NCBI RefSeq assembly: GCF_000231055.2
Contig: NZ_CM001466.1
Coordinates: forward strand, 1,153,412 to 1,186,647
Reading direction: 5' to 3'
From: Saccharomonospora azurea NA-128
Lineage (GTDB): Bacteria > Actinomycetota > Actinomycetes > Mycobacteriales > Pseudonocardiaceae
DNA length: 33,236 nucleotides
Shown: positions 7,888-15,046 of the stretch, piece by piece
Numbering within the stretch: position 1 is the first letter of the stretch
Layout: every line of letters starts with the position of its first letter
Program-made: the position numbers and the translations under genes
The notes under the pieces: model-generated
Databases searched by the model: none
Told to the model about the DNA's origin: nothing
What the model saw: the letters and a program-made list of their open reading frames with translations, nothing else

Positions 7888-8099
7888 CGCCGGTGGTCGG
7901 CCTTGTGGTCGAGGACGTCGAGGTCGACAGCGCCGTCGGCCGCGGCGGCGCGCAGCCGGGTGAGCGCGAGCGCGCGTCGGCGGTTCTCCAGCACCTCGCG
8001 CAACGCGGTGTTGACCGTGTCCTTCTTGGTGCTCGTACCAAGCGCCCGCGCCACCTCGGTGACGAGCTGGTCGTCGAGATCGATCACGGTCCGGCTCAT
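7884..8099 (-). CDS. vapB: VapB-type antitoxin (ribbon-helix-helix)
   Basis: 71 aa. The N-terminus MSRTVIDLDDQLVTEVARAL has the alternating beta strand and helix of a ribbon-helix-helix DNA-binding domain. It continues GTSTKKDTVNTALREVLENR, as in VapB antitoxins of the Rv0623/MT type, then a charged tail that would wrap the toxin. The start at 8099 is preceded by GAGGGG. The open frame extends 22 codons upstream through the operator, so the longer start is unlikely. It is the first gene of the vapBC operon and should repress it through the inverted repeat at 8114-8142. Confidence 0.87.
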   Translation of the reverse strand: MSRTVIDLDDQLVTEVARALGTSTKKDTVNTALREVLENRRRALALTRLRAAAADGAVDLDVLDHKADHRR

Positions 8100-8113
8100 C
8101 GCGATATCCCCTC

Positions 8114-8142
8114 GTATATCAAACTGCACTCGCTTGATATAC
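8114..8142. promoter_or_regulatory. vapBC operator: perfect 9-bp inverted repeat
   Basis: GTATATCAA (8114-8122) and TTGATATAC (8134-8142) are exact inverted repeats separated by 11 bases. They are AT-rich in a GC-rich background and lie 15-43 bp upstream of vapB. This is the expected position for autoregulation by the VapBC complex through the ribbon-helix-helix domain. Confidence 0.75.
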
Positions 8143-8195
8143 ATCCTACGCGCCCTCACGAACACCGTGAAGCACTCGACCCGACTTCCGCTCGC

Positions 8196-9134
8196 TCAGC
8201 GGCTCAGGACGTGCTCGTGCCCCATGCGCGCCAGCTTCTCCGGGTTGCGGACGGCGTAGAGGCCGGTGACGAGGCCGTCGTCGATCCGCATCGCCACGAC
8301 GCTGTCGAGTTCGCCGTCCAACCGGACGACCAACGCCGGATGCCCGTTGACCTGCACCGGCTGCAGCGACAGCTGTTCGGACAACCTGCCCAGGCCTCCC
8401 GCGAGAAGCCGAGCCACCTTGTCGACCCCCACGATCGGACGCGGCACAGCCTGCTTGACTCCGCCACCGTCTCCCAGCAGCACGACGTCCGGCGCGAGGA
8501 CGTCGACCAGGCTCTGCACGTCTCCGGTCTCGACGGCGCGCTGGAACGCGTCGAGCGCACCCCGCACGTCGTCGGCGGAGGCGCCGGCCCGGGGACGGCG
8601 CGCGGCGACGTGCTCCCGCGCCCGATGGGCGATCTGGCGCACCGCGGCCGGACTCTTGTCGACGGCCTCGGCGATCTCGTCGTAACCGAAGTCGAACACG
8701 TCGCGCAGCACGAAGACCGCCCGCTCGACCGGCTTGAGGGTCTCCAGTACCAGCAGCATGGCCATCGAGACGCTCTCGGCCAGCTCGACGTCCTCGGCCA
8801 CGTCCGGCGACGTGAGCAGGGGTTCGGGCAGCCACGGGCCGACGTAGGACTCCTTGCGGCGCCCGAGTGTCCGCAGGCGGGTGAGCGCCTGCCTGGTGGT
8901 GATCCGCACCAGGTACGCACGCTGGTCGCGCACCGTCGCGAGGTCGACGCCCGCCCAGCGCAACCACGTCTCCTGGAGGACGTCCTCGGCGTCGGCGGCC
9001 GATCCCAACATCTCGTACGCCACCGTGAACAGGAGGTTGCGGTGGGCCAGGAACGTCTGCGTCGCGGCGTCCGGGCGATCGTCGTGCGGGCGTGCGCCGT
9101 GCCCTCCGGGTCCGGCGTGCGACGTGCCGATCAT
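8196..9134 (-). CDS. ECF41-family sigma factor with SnoaL-like C-terminal domain (SigJ type)
   Basis: 312 aa. Sigma region 2 covers about 25-90 (AYEMLGSAADAEDVLQETWLRW). The linker holds the ECF41 hallmark WLPEP at 101-105. Region 4 covers about 130-178 (DFGYDEIAEAVDKSPAAVRQ). A fused SnoaL-like regulatory domain follows from about 190, with DGGGVK (222-227, the DGGG motif) and NPEKL (297-301, the NPDKL motif). In known ECF41 factors the C-terminal domain replaces an anti-sigma factor and controls activity in cis. The start at ATG 9134 has an AAGGGGAA site; a longer open frame upstream overlaps the promoter. An ECF41 promoter at 9166-9192 suggests autoregulation. The likely target is the divergent decarboxylase-family gene at 9315. 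Confidence 0.92.
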   Translation of the reverse strand: MIGTSHAGPGGHGARPHDDRPDAATQTFLAHRNLLFTVAYEMLGSAADAEDVLQETWLRWAGVDLATVRDQRAYLVRITTRQALTRLRTLGRRKESYVGPWLPEPLLTSPDVAEDVELAESVSMAMLLVLETLKPVERAVFVLRDVFDFGYDEIAEAVDKSPAAVRQIAHRAREHVAARRPRAGASADDVRGALDAFQRAVETGDVQSLVDVLAPDVVLLGDGGGVKQAVPRPIVGVDKVARLLAGGLGRLSEQLSLQPVQVNGHPALVVRLDGELDSVVAMRIDDGLVTGLYAVRNPEKLARMGHEHVLSR

Positions 9135-9165
9135 GGTTTTCCCCTTCGCTCGGGTCTCCCCTCCA

Positions 9166-9192
9166 GACGCCGCTGCCGGCGGCCCTGTGACA
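9166..9192 (-). promoter_or_regulatory. ECF41-type promoter for the sigma gene itself
   Basis: Read on the minus strand: TGTCACA (9192-9186), exactly 16 bases, then CGTC (9169-9166). This matches the ECF41 consensus TGTCACA-N16-CGTC as I recall it from work on this family. It lies 32 bases upstream of the sigma factor start codon. Confidence 0.75.
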
Positions 9193-9236
9193 GGACATCG
9201 GCCCACATCACCGTGTCGCGCGTCACAGCACCACGC

Positions 9237-9263
9237 TGTCACACGATCCCGGCCGTCGGCATC
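9237..9263 (+). promoter_or_regulatory. ECF41-type promoter for the CMD gene (one mismatch)
   Basis: TGTCACA at 9237-9243, 16 bases, then CATC at 9260-9263: one mismatch to the CGTC element, with spacing identical to the divergent sigma promoter. It is placed 52-78 bp upstream of the ATG at 9315. Confidence 0.65.
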
Positions 9264-9314
9264 TGATGTTCGTCCCGTGCGACAGCACACCGACGACGAC
9301 GTGAGGACGAGACC

Positions 9315-9797
9315 ATGACCGCCCGCTTCGACCTGCTCGGAAACAAGACCGCCACCACCTTCGCCAAGCGATTCTTCAGCGCCGGCCTGGTGATTCAGCA
9401 GTCACCACTGCCCGCCACGACCCAGGCCCTGGTGTCGCTGCGCGCCAGCCAGATCAACGGCTGCGGATTCTGCGTCGACATGCACGTCAAGGAGGCCACG
9501 GCCGCGGGTGAAACGCCGGACCGCCTCAGCCTGGTCGCCGCCTGGCGCGAGGCACACGTGTTCACCGAGGCCGAGCGCGCCGCGCTGGCGCTCGCGGAGG
9601 AGGGCACCCGGCTCGCCGACGCCCACCCCGGCGTGTCCGACGAGACGTGGGCGCAGGTGCGCGAACACTACGACGACGACCAGATCGCGGCCCTGGTCTC
9701 GCTGGTGGCACTGATCAACGCGGCGAACCGGCTGAACGTGATCGTGCGCAACCCGGCGGGCACGTACACGCCCGAGATGGCAGCCGCGGTGAGCTAG
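9315..9797 (+). CDS. Carboxymuconolactone decarboxylase-family (AhpD-like) protein
   Basis: 160 aa. The signature is the redox motif C50-G-F-C53 followed by VDMH57, as in AhpD/CMD proteins with a Cys-x-x-Cys-x-x-x-His peroxidase-type site. The preceding [13 protein letters not shown] is the conserved helix. CMD-family proteins are one of the three classic target types linked to ECF41 sigma factors, and this one is divergent from such a factor with a matching promoter. It probably acts in oxidative or electrophile stress; the exact reductant and substrate are not evident. Its stop overlaps that of the convergent hydrolase by a few bases. Confidence 0.92.
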   Translation: MTARFDLLGNKTATTFAKRFFSAGLVIQQSPLPATTQALVSLRASQINGCGFCVDMHVKEATAAGETPDRLSLVAAWREAHVFTEAERAALALAEEGTRLADAHPGVSDETWAQVREHYDDDQIAALVSLVALINAANRLNVIVRNPAGTYTPEMAAAVS

Positions 9798-10615
9798 CCG
9801 CGCAGGAAGGCCAGCAGGTCCGCGTTGACGATGTCCTGCAACGTGGCGGTCAGGCCGTGCGGCGCGTCCGGGTAGTACACCTCCCGGACGTCGGCGAGCA
9901 GTCGAGCCGTCTTGCGTGACGCGGCGTCGATCGGCACGATCTGGTCGTCCTCGCCGTGCAGGAGCAGAGTCGGGACGTCGAACTTCTGCAGATCCTCGGT
10001 GAAGTCGGTCTCCGAGAAGGCTCTGATGCACTCGTAGGCGTTCTTGAGCCCGGCCTGCATGCTCCACAGCCAGAACTGGTCGAGGACTGCCCGCGGGACC
10101 TCGCTGCCGGACCTGTTGGCGCCGTAGAACGGGACCGCCAGGTCCTGGTAGAAGCTCGACCGGTCCGCCACGATGCGGGCGCGCATGTCGTCGAGCGCCT
10201 CCGCAGGCACCCCCTCGGGGTTGTCCGACGTCTTCAGCAGGAACGGCGGGACGGCCCCGATCAGCACCGCCTTGGCGACCCGCCCGGTGCCGTGCCGGCC
10301 GATGTAGCGGGTCACCTCGCCACCGCCGGTGGAGTGACCGATCAAAGTCACGTCACGGAGGTCGAGGGCGGTGAGGAGTGCCGCGAGATCGTCGGCGTAG
10401 GTGTCCATGTCGTTGCCCGACGACGGCTGGCTCGACCGACCGTGCCCGCGCCGATCGTGTGCGATCACGCGGAATCCCTGCTGCGCGAGGAAGAGCATCT
10501 GCTCGTCCCAGGCATCGGCATTGAGGGGCCAGCCGTGTGAGAACACCACGGCCGGGCCTTCGCCCCAGTCCTTGTAGTAGATCTCGGTGCCGTCGTCGGT
10601 GGTGATGGTGCTCAT
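9794..10615 (-). CDS. Non-heme haloperoxidase-type alpha/beta hydrolase
   Basis: 273 aa from ATG 10615 (GGAGGAA site just upstream; the open frame continues 72 codons further without support). It begins [20 protein letters not shown], typical of the cofactor-free chloroperoxidase/esterase group. The triad is Ser95 ([10 protein letters not shown]), Asp224 (HGEDDQIVP) and His253 (PDAPHGL). [15 protein letters not shown] forms the oxyanion hole region. Such proteins are esterases or perhydrolases; haloperoxidation is a side activity. It sits tail-to-tail with the CMD gene and could belong to the same stress response, which is inference. Confidence 0.9.
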   Translation of the reverse strand: MSTITTDDGTEIYYKDWGEGPAVVFSHGWPLNADAWDEQMLFLAQQGFRVIAHDRRGHGRSSQPSSGNDMDTYADDLAALLTALDLRDVTLIGHSTGGGEVTRYIGRHGTGRVAKAVLIGAVPPFLLKTSDNPEGVPAEALDDMRARIVADRSSFYQDLAVPFYGANRSGSEVPRAVLDQFWLWSMQAGLKNAYECIRAFSETDFTEDLQKFDVPTLLLHGEDDQIVPIDAASRKTARLLADVREVYYPDAPHGLTATLQDIVNADLLAFLRG

Positions 10616-10823
10616 GCGCCGGCTTCCTCCATTCCGGGCAGCGTCCGGCAGCGGTGTGGGTGCAGGCGAGTGGTGAAGTACCCGGCGGCCGGGCCGGTAA
10701 ACGAGTGCGGCGATTCCCGTCGACTCGGAAGAATCGCACCAGAGCCTTTCGACCCGCATGCGCATTCCGACGTCAAGCGCAGCATGCAAGGTGCCATTCC
10801 CCGTTCTCCACAGGCACACATGT

Positions 10824-10852
10824 ATCTGCACGTGCAGATGGAGGTGCAGATG
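10824..10852. repeat. 16-bp perfect palindrome plus a third copy of its half-site
   Basis: ATCTGCAC (10824-10831) and GTGCAGAT (10832-10839) form a perfect 16-bp palindrome. The half-site GTGCAGATG recurs at 10844-10852 after GAG, giving a direct repeat with a 12-bp period. It looks like a regulator binding site in an otherwise featureless spacer. Confidence 0.5.
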
Positions 10853-11021
10853 CCCGACACCCGATTCCGAACGCCGGTCGGCGCGTTCTCGTCGAAGGCG
10901 ACCCGCCGCTCGGCGAGCGCATGGCGCCGTTCATCGCTCAATCGCAACCGACAGCTGAACTCGGTCGGTCGAAGCCAGCAAGATGACCTTGTGACCACGA
11001 CGGGTGGTCCACACGGAAAAG

Positions 11022-11053
11022 GGCGCGGCTCCTGCGGCATCAGGAGTCGCGCC
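11022..11053. terminator. GC-rich hairpin, 13-bp stem, 6-base loop
   Basis: GGCGCGGCTCCTG (11022-11034) pairs with CAGGAGTCGCGCC (11041-11053) apart from one G-T pair. On the minus strand the stem is followed by CTTTTC, so it resembles a terminator for leftward transcripts. It lies just upstream of the small membrane protein at 11089 and could alternatively be a leader structure. Confidence 0.45.
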
Positions 11054-11088
11054 GGTGTCCACATCTGACGTGAGGAGAGTGGGACGAG

Positions 11089-11442
11089 ATGAGGGTACAA
11101 GTCAACCTCGGTGAAACGCCAGACGGCAGAGCGAACCTTCGCCGTTCCGGGCACGTGTTCCACCAGCGTTCGGACGCCGCCGTCACCGAGACCGACACCC
11201 GGAGCGCACCCGAGCCCGCCGGACACTGGCAGTGCCTCACGAGCAGGGTCCTGGGCGAATGGGGCACGACGTTGCGCCTCGGCTTGCTGCTGGTACTGCT
11301 GGTGGCGGCGGGCATGACCGTCGTCGTGCTGGTCGCCCAGTGGGCTCCCGCGCTCGGTCTCGTCCTGACGTCGACGACCGGCGTCGGCTTGGGGGCGCTC
11401 TCCGGGGTGCTCATCTCCCCGCGCAGGACCGCCGGCCTGTAG
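11089..11442 (+). CDS. Small hypothetical membrane protein, 117 aa
   Basis: I do not recognise the family. Residues 1-55 are polar with a charged N-terminus. Residues about 62-83 (LRLGLLLVLLVAAGMTVVVL) and about 88-108 (ALGLVLTSTTGVGLGALSGV) form two likely transmembrane segments, ending in a short basic tail. A GAGGAGAG stretch lies about 15 bases before the ATG and GGGACGAG is nearer. It is followed by a strong 16-bp terminator. Coding-like third positions and the two clean membrane segments support a real gene, but no function can be given. Confidence 0.6.
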   Translation: MRVQVNLGETPDGRANLRRSGHVFHQRSDAAVTETDTRSAPEPAGHWQCLTSRVLGEWGTTLRLGLLLVLLVAAGMTVVVLVAQWAPALGLVLTSTTGVGLGALSGVLISPRRTAGL

Positions 11443-11477
11443 TCGGGGCCTCCGGCTGGATCATCCGGGGCAGGACG

Positions 11478-11515
11478 ACCCGCCTGACGTCCGACGGCAC
11501 GGACGTCAGGCGGGT
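11478..11515. terminator. Bidirectional terminator, perfect 16-bp stem
   Basis: ACCCGCCTGACGTCCG (11478-11493) and its exact complement (11500-11515) flank a 6-base loop. It sits between the convergent genes ending at 11442 and 11518, so it can end transcription from both sides. There is no U-tract, as is usual in actinobacteria. Confidence 0.8.
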
Positions 11516-11517
11516 GA

Positions 11518-11898
11518 TCAGGGACGGCGGTCCGCCGGAACGCAGAACTCGTTGCCCTCCGGGTCGGCGAGGACGACCCAACTCGCGTCCCCCTGCCCGA
11601 CGTCGACCCGCCGGGCACCGAGGTCGAGGAGGCGGCGAACCTCGTCGTCCTGATCGCGGTCGATGGGATTGACGTCGATGTGGAGCCTGTTCTTGACGGT
11701 CTTGCCCTCCGGCACGGGCGCGAACGTCAGGGTCGGCGGCACCGGGCCGGGCCCCCCTTCGGGCACCGACGGAGACCCGATGGTGACGACGCCGTCGCCC
11801 TCGTCCTGAACCTCGTAGCCCAGGACCGCACACCAGAACCGGGCGAGCGCGCGCGGATCGGCACAGTCGATCGCGAGCTCGGTGAACTTGCTGGCCAT
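11518..11898 (-). CDS. VOC (glyoxalase/bleomycin-resistance-like) family protein
   Basis: 126 aa from ATG 11898, preceded by GGGAGGT. The fold is visible as two beta-alpha-beta units: FTELAIDCADPRALARFWCA at the start and RLHIDVNPIDRDQDDEVRRL in the middle, ending ASWVVLADPEGNEFCV, the typical VOC C-terminal motif with the metal-position Glu. VOC proteins include glyoxalase I, dioxygenases and drug-binding proteins; the exact reaction is unknown. The DUF/Glo_EDI_BRP_like small single-domain form is common in actinomycetes. Confidence 0.88.
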   Translation of the reverse strand: MASKFTELAIDCADPRALARFWCAVLGYEVQDEGDGVVTIGSPSVPEGGPGPVPPTLTFAPVPEGKTVKNRLHIDVNPIDRDQDDEVRRLLDLGARRVDVGQGDASWVVLADPEGNEFCVPADRRP

Positions 11899-12124
11899 GT
11901 GGGGACCTCCCGTCCCGAAAGCAGTGCGCACGACGATCAGACTCTTGCACACGTGTCGAATCGATATCCGAGAAAGGCCACCGTGTCACCGGCGAGGTCG
12001 GCATTTCATTCAGCGGACATTCACCACATCGGATTCCGCGAGCGCGGCGACTCGGTGACGAAATGGTCAAGAACACTGCGACTGGCGTCCCGCCCGATCA
12101 TTTCCGGAATCGACCACGACGACG

Positions 12125-12343
12125 GCTTTCCTCTCTCAGGCCACCGGTCGGGATTCTGCTGAATCCTTGGACGTCGGCGGGCTTCGACCCGGCATCGCGA
12201 CGACCGTCGCCGCGGCGCTCGCCGGCATGGCACTCGGCCGCCTGATCTCCCGCCTCGCCGACAAGCCCACCGCGTTGTAACCCACGTGGTTCTACTTCTG
12301 CATCGAAGGGATCGGCGCCGCACTCCTGATGGCGGCCGCCTGA
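12125..12343 (+). pseudogene. Remnant of a small membrane-protein gene with in-frame stop
   Basis: One frame reads DVGGLRPGIATTVAAALAG, then MALGRLISRLADKPTAL, a TAA stop at 12278-12280, then in the same frame PTWFYFCIEGIGAALLMAAA and a TGA at 12341. The two halves together look like the last two membrane helices of a DUF4345-like small integral membrane protein, with a stop where Tyr would fit. No start codon with a ribosome site is visible upstream and the 5' part is missing. The family label is from memory of the pattern and is tentative; the interrupted frame is seen directly. Confidence 0.45.
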
Positions 12344-12425
12344 GGCCCGGCTTCACCCCCGCGGGATGAAGCGCGATCGGCCGATCGGTGCCACGCTCCC
12401 CGCTCACCCTTCGGGAAGGAGCATC

Positions 12426-13000
12426 ATGAGCGAGCCGACGACTGACACCCCGCCGATCGTGCTGATCCACGGCCTGTGGATGACGTCCCGCAGCTGGGAC
12501 CGCTGGGCCGAGGGCGTGCGGGTCAATCCACCGTCCCAGATCAAGGCCCTGTTCCCCATCCTGTCGAAACCGTCCACCCGCCACCGCGCGGTGGGTTTCA
12601 CCAAGGAGCAGTTCCACTACGCGTTCGCCAACACCTGTACCCGTGAGGAGTCCGACGCGGCATACGACCAGCTCCACATCCCGGCACCCGGCACCCGGCA
12701 GCCGGCAGCTGGGTCTGGGCTTACGGACTGACAGCGAACTGGAAACCGGGCCACCAGGAGACCTGGGTCGACTACGGCCGGGACGACCGGGCACCACTGC
12801 TGTTCATCCTCGGCGGCCAGGACCACCTGATGCCCTCGTCGGTCGGCCGGGCCAACGCGAAGAAGTACCGCCACTCCGACGCGTTGACCGAGACCTACGA
12901 GTTCCCGGACCGCTCGCACTTCACCGGTGTCGAGCCCGGCTGGGAACAGGTGGCCGACTACGCGCTCGACTGGGCGACGAGTCACGCGAGTACGCAGTAG
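12426..13000 (+). pseudogene. Alpha/beta hydrolase gene with internal deletion and frameshift
   Basis: It starts at ATG 12426 with MSEPTTDTPPIVLIHGLWMT and SRSWDRWAE, then jumps directly to GVRVNPPSQIKALFPIL. In this hydrolase family these segments are normally separated by roughly 100 residues including the GHSxGG nucleophile elbow, so the catalytic core is deleted. A second lesion lies near 12680: four copies of a 7-bp unit (CCGGCAC/CCGGCAG) shift the frame, giving an early stop at 12729-12731. Removing two units rejoins the frame, which continues GSWVWAYGLTANWKPGHQ, then LLFILGGQDHLMP and SHFTGVEPGWEQVADYALDW to TAG at 12998-13000. Confidence 0.8.
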
Positions 13001-13034
13001 GGCCGACCAGCGTCGTCGTCGGGCCGCCGACGTC

Positions 13035-14024
13035 TCACTCCGGCCGGACGCCGGCGGCGGCGATCTCGGCGACGTTCAGCACGTCCTCGCCGTAGAGGCC
13101 CTGCAGCCAGTTGGTTTGGTACAGCGTGTCCAGATAGCGCTCGCCCAGGTCCGGAGCGATGGCGACCGAGTTCGTCCCCGGGGCGCCGTGGTGGGCGAGC
13201 CAGTCCATCGCACCGCTGACGACGGTGCCGGTGGAACCACCGAACAGGAAGCCGTTGCGGGCCATCTGGTGGCACGCTCGGATGGTGTCCACCTCTTCCA
13301 CCATCACGACATCATCCACAAAGGATTCGTCCAGCATCGGGGGCCGGACACTCGTGCCGATTCCCGGAATCATCCGGCGTCCCGGACCCCCTCCGAAGGT
13401 CACCGAACCGACGCTGTCCACGGCGACGATCCGCACCGGCCGGTCCAGTTCCCGGAAGTACCGGGCACAGCCCATCAACGTCCCGGTGGTGCCCGTGCCG
13501 ATGAACCGCGCGTCCAGGTTCGGGAACTGGTGGGCGATCGCAGGACCCGTCGTGCGGTAGTGGGCCGCCCAGTTGCTGGGGTTCGCGTACTGGTTCAGCC
13601 ACACGTATCGCGAGTCCGAGGCGCACAGGGAATGGACGTAGTCCAGGCGTGCGCCGAGGAATCCACGCTCGGGATGCGGTTCGGAGATGATGTGCACGCG
13701 GCTGCCGAGCGCCTCGATCAGGCGCCGTGTCGACAGGTTGCACCGCGTGTCGGTCACGCACAGGAACTGGAAACCCCGGCTCGCGGCGATGAGCGCCAAC
13801 GCCACACCGAGGTTGCCCGACGACGACTCCACCAGGATGGTGTCCTCGGTGACCAGACCGCTCTGCTCGGCCGACGTCACCATCTCGATCGCGGCTTTCA
13901 GCTTGATCGAACCGGCGAAGTTGAAGCCCTCGCACTTCAGGAACAGCGGGTAGCCGAACATCGACTCGAGATCCACGTAGAGCTGTTCCTCGTTGAATTC
14001 CAGAGGAGCGGTTATGACAGGCAC
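13035..14024 (-). CDS. sbnA: SbnA-like PLP enzyme (2,3-diaminopropionate pathway)
   Basis: 329 aa, fold type II PLP enzyme of the cysteine synthase family. The PLP lysine is Lys41 in NFAGSIKLKAA. The substrate loop VESSSGNLGVALALIAA and phosphate-binding loop IGTGTTGTLMG are present. So are VDSVGSVTFGGGPG, MIPGIG and the C-terminal FGGSTGTVVSGA. The sequence style (EGFNFAGSIK) fits SbnA, which makes N-(1-amino-1-carboxyl-2-ethyl)-glutamate from O-phosphoserine and glutamate. SbnB then converts this to 2,3-diaminopropionate for siderophores or peptides. The GTG start at 14024 has a GAGGAGGT site. The partner sbnB just upstream is only a 3' stub, and no NRPS or siderophore genes are in the window, so the pathway is broken here. 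Confidence 0.85.
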   Translation of the reverse strand: MPVITAPLEFNEEQLYVDLESMFGYPLFLKCEGFNFAGSIKLKAAIEMVTSAEQSGLVTEDTILVESSSGNLGVALALIAASRGFQFLCVTDTRCNLSTRRLIEALGSRVHIISEPHPERGFLGARLDYVHSLCASDSRYVWLNQYANPSNWAAHYRTTGPAIAHQFPNLDARFIGTGTTGTLMGCARYFRELDRPVRIVAVDSVGSVTFGGGPGRRMIPGIGTSVRPPMLDESFVDDVVMVEEVDTIRACHQMARNGFLFGGSTGTVVSGAMDWLAHHGAPGTNSVAIAPDLGERYLDTLYQTNWLQGLYGEDVLNVAEIAAAGVRPE

Positions 14025-14058
14025 GAGACCTCCTCGTCCGTTGAGGCTCGCCCGGTAC

Positions 14059-14490
14059 TCATCCGTACCGGCGCAGTTCGTGGAAGAAGTCGTCGACGAC
14101 ACCCAACTCACCGGAGCGCACCAGCGTGTCGTAGACGTGTTTTCCGACCGCGAGGTCCAGAACGCCGAGACCGAACGGCGAGAAGATCACTGGACGGCCG
14201 GAGCGCAACCGCACCTTCCCGAGCATCACGTCATGAAGTGTGCCGTCGAGGAAGTCCCGGTTACCCGTGAGCTGTTCCGCCAGGTGGGGCGAGGTGTTCG
14301 CCTTGAGGCAGTGTTCGACGTCGTCGACGATGTTGGTCGAGGCGAGGACGATCTCCGGCGCGAGGTCGCGCAGGGACACGTGCAGTACCAGCGGGTCGTG
14401 TGTGAACCACGAGGGATCGTGGATGTGCGGGTGACCGGCGACGGTCGCGAAGATCACCAGGTCGCTGGACCGGATCAGACTCTCCGCGTC
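14059..14490 (-). pseudogene. sbnB: sbnB remnant (C-terminal ~143 codons only)
   Basis: The segment DAESLIRSSDLVIFATVAGH onward matches the second half of SbnB, an ornithine-cyclodeaminase-family NAD-dependent enzyme: HVSLRDLAPEIVLASTNIVD, then DDVEHCLKANTSPHLAEQLTG, and FSPFGLGVLDLAVGKHVYD near the end. A full SbnB is about 330-340 aa; the N-terminal half with the first part of the Rossmann fold is missing. Upstream of about 14490 the DNA instead belongs to the start of a lipoprotein gene in another frame, so the 5' part was lost by a deletion or recombination. The stop lies 34 bp before sbnA, as in an sbnB-sbnA operon. Confidence 0.75.
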
Positions 14491-14603
14491 GGTGGTTCCC
14501 GCTCCGGGCCACCACAGGCAGCGAGGGACGCCGCGAGAACAAGGGACACGAGCAGCGCGAGGGCGAGTCGAAGACCTCGGGTCGGCTGCGGCGGAAAAGA
14601 CAA
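14475..14603 (-). pseudogene. Truncated lipoprotein gene (signal peptide only)
   Basis: From a TTG at 14603 with GGAGGT at the right distance, the frame reads MSFPPQPTRGLRLALALLVS, then LVLAASLAACGGPE: a positively charged start, a hydrophobic core and the lipobox L-A-A-C with Cys30. After about 14510 the reading frame enters sbnB DNA out of frame and stops at 14475. So only the export signal of a lipoprotein remains, fused to the sbnB stub. The rest of the lipoprotein is not in the window. What it did is unknown. Confidence 0.5.
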
Positions 14604-14703
14604 CGTGACGACCTCCAGGGGTGCGGTCCCGGTGCTCCCCTCGGCCCCGCCGCGAACGAGGAGGGCCACCGGGTCGTGCGTCGGTAGTCGTCACCGCATT
14701 GTT

Positions 14704-14733
14704 GCGCGGGCGATGCGGCTTCGCAGCCCGCGC
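14704..14733. terminator. Strong GC hairpin in the 14.7-15.0 kb spacer
   Basis: GCGCGGGC (14704-14711) pairs with GCCCGCGC (14726-14733), with an inner 4-bp TGCG/CGCA stem. It is a strong structure without a U-tract; it may end or attenuate transcription. The rest of 14734-15046 shows no supported gene. Confidence 0.35.
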
Positions 14734-15046
14734 CTCGGGTGCCGACAGGTGACCGCGGAGTGTGACGCTGAGTCGACCTGTCGTACCTCCGGCTCAGGAA
14801 CTCGACACGATGAGGCGGAAGGGCTGTCGTCGTCGAGCTCGGCTGCCTCGACGACGACGGATGGACACCTGTCGATGTCCGCCACGACCCACCGCGGAGT
14901 CCTTCGATGTCGTCAGCGGCGGCGTACCCCAGGACTCATGATCTTCGACAAGCGCCGCCACATCGCCTGCAAGCGGGTTCGATGCGGAGCTGTGCTCGTA
15001 GCAGAAGCCGTGCCGAACGGTCGTCGCGGCCGGGGAGACTGGACTG

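Larger units (their letters stand above)
10616..11088. other. Intergenic stretch with a CACGTG-centred palindrome; no gene supported
   Basis: About 470 bases with several overlapping open frames, none with a recognisable domain or a good ribosome site. The notable content is the palindrome and direct repeat at 10824-10852 and a GC hairpin at 11022-11053. Confidence 0.5.

Noticed and set aside
10612-11226. 204-codon minus-strand frame over the 10.6-11.2 kb spacer
   Set aside because: Overlaps two better genes, no recognisable domain, poor composition.
12021-12797. 258-codon minus-strand frame across the pseudogene region
   Set aside because: Antisense to sequence with clear plus-strand homology; Arg/Pro-rich.
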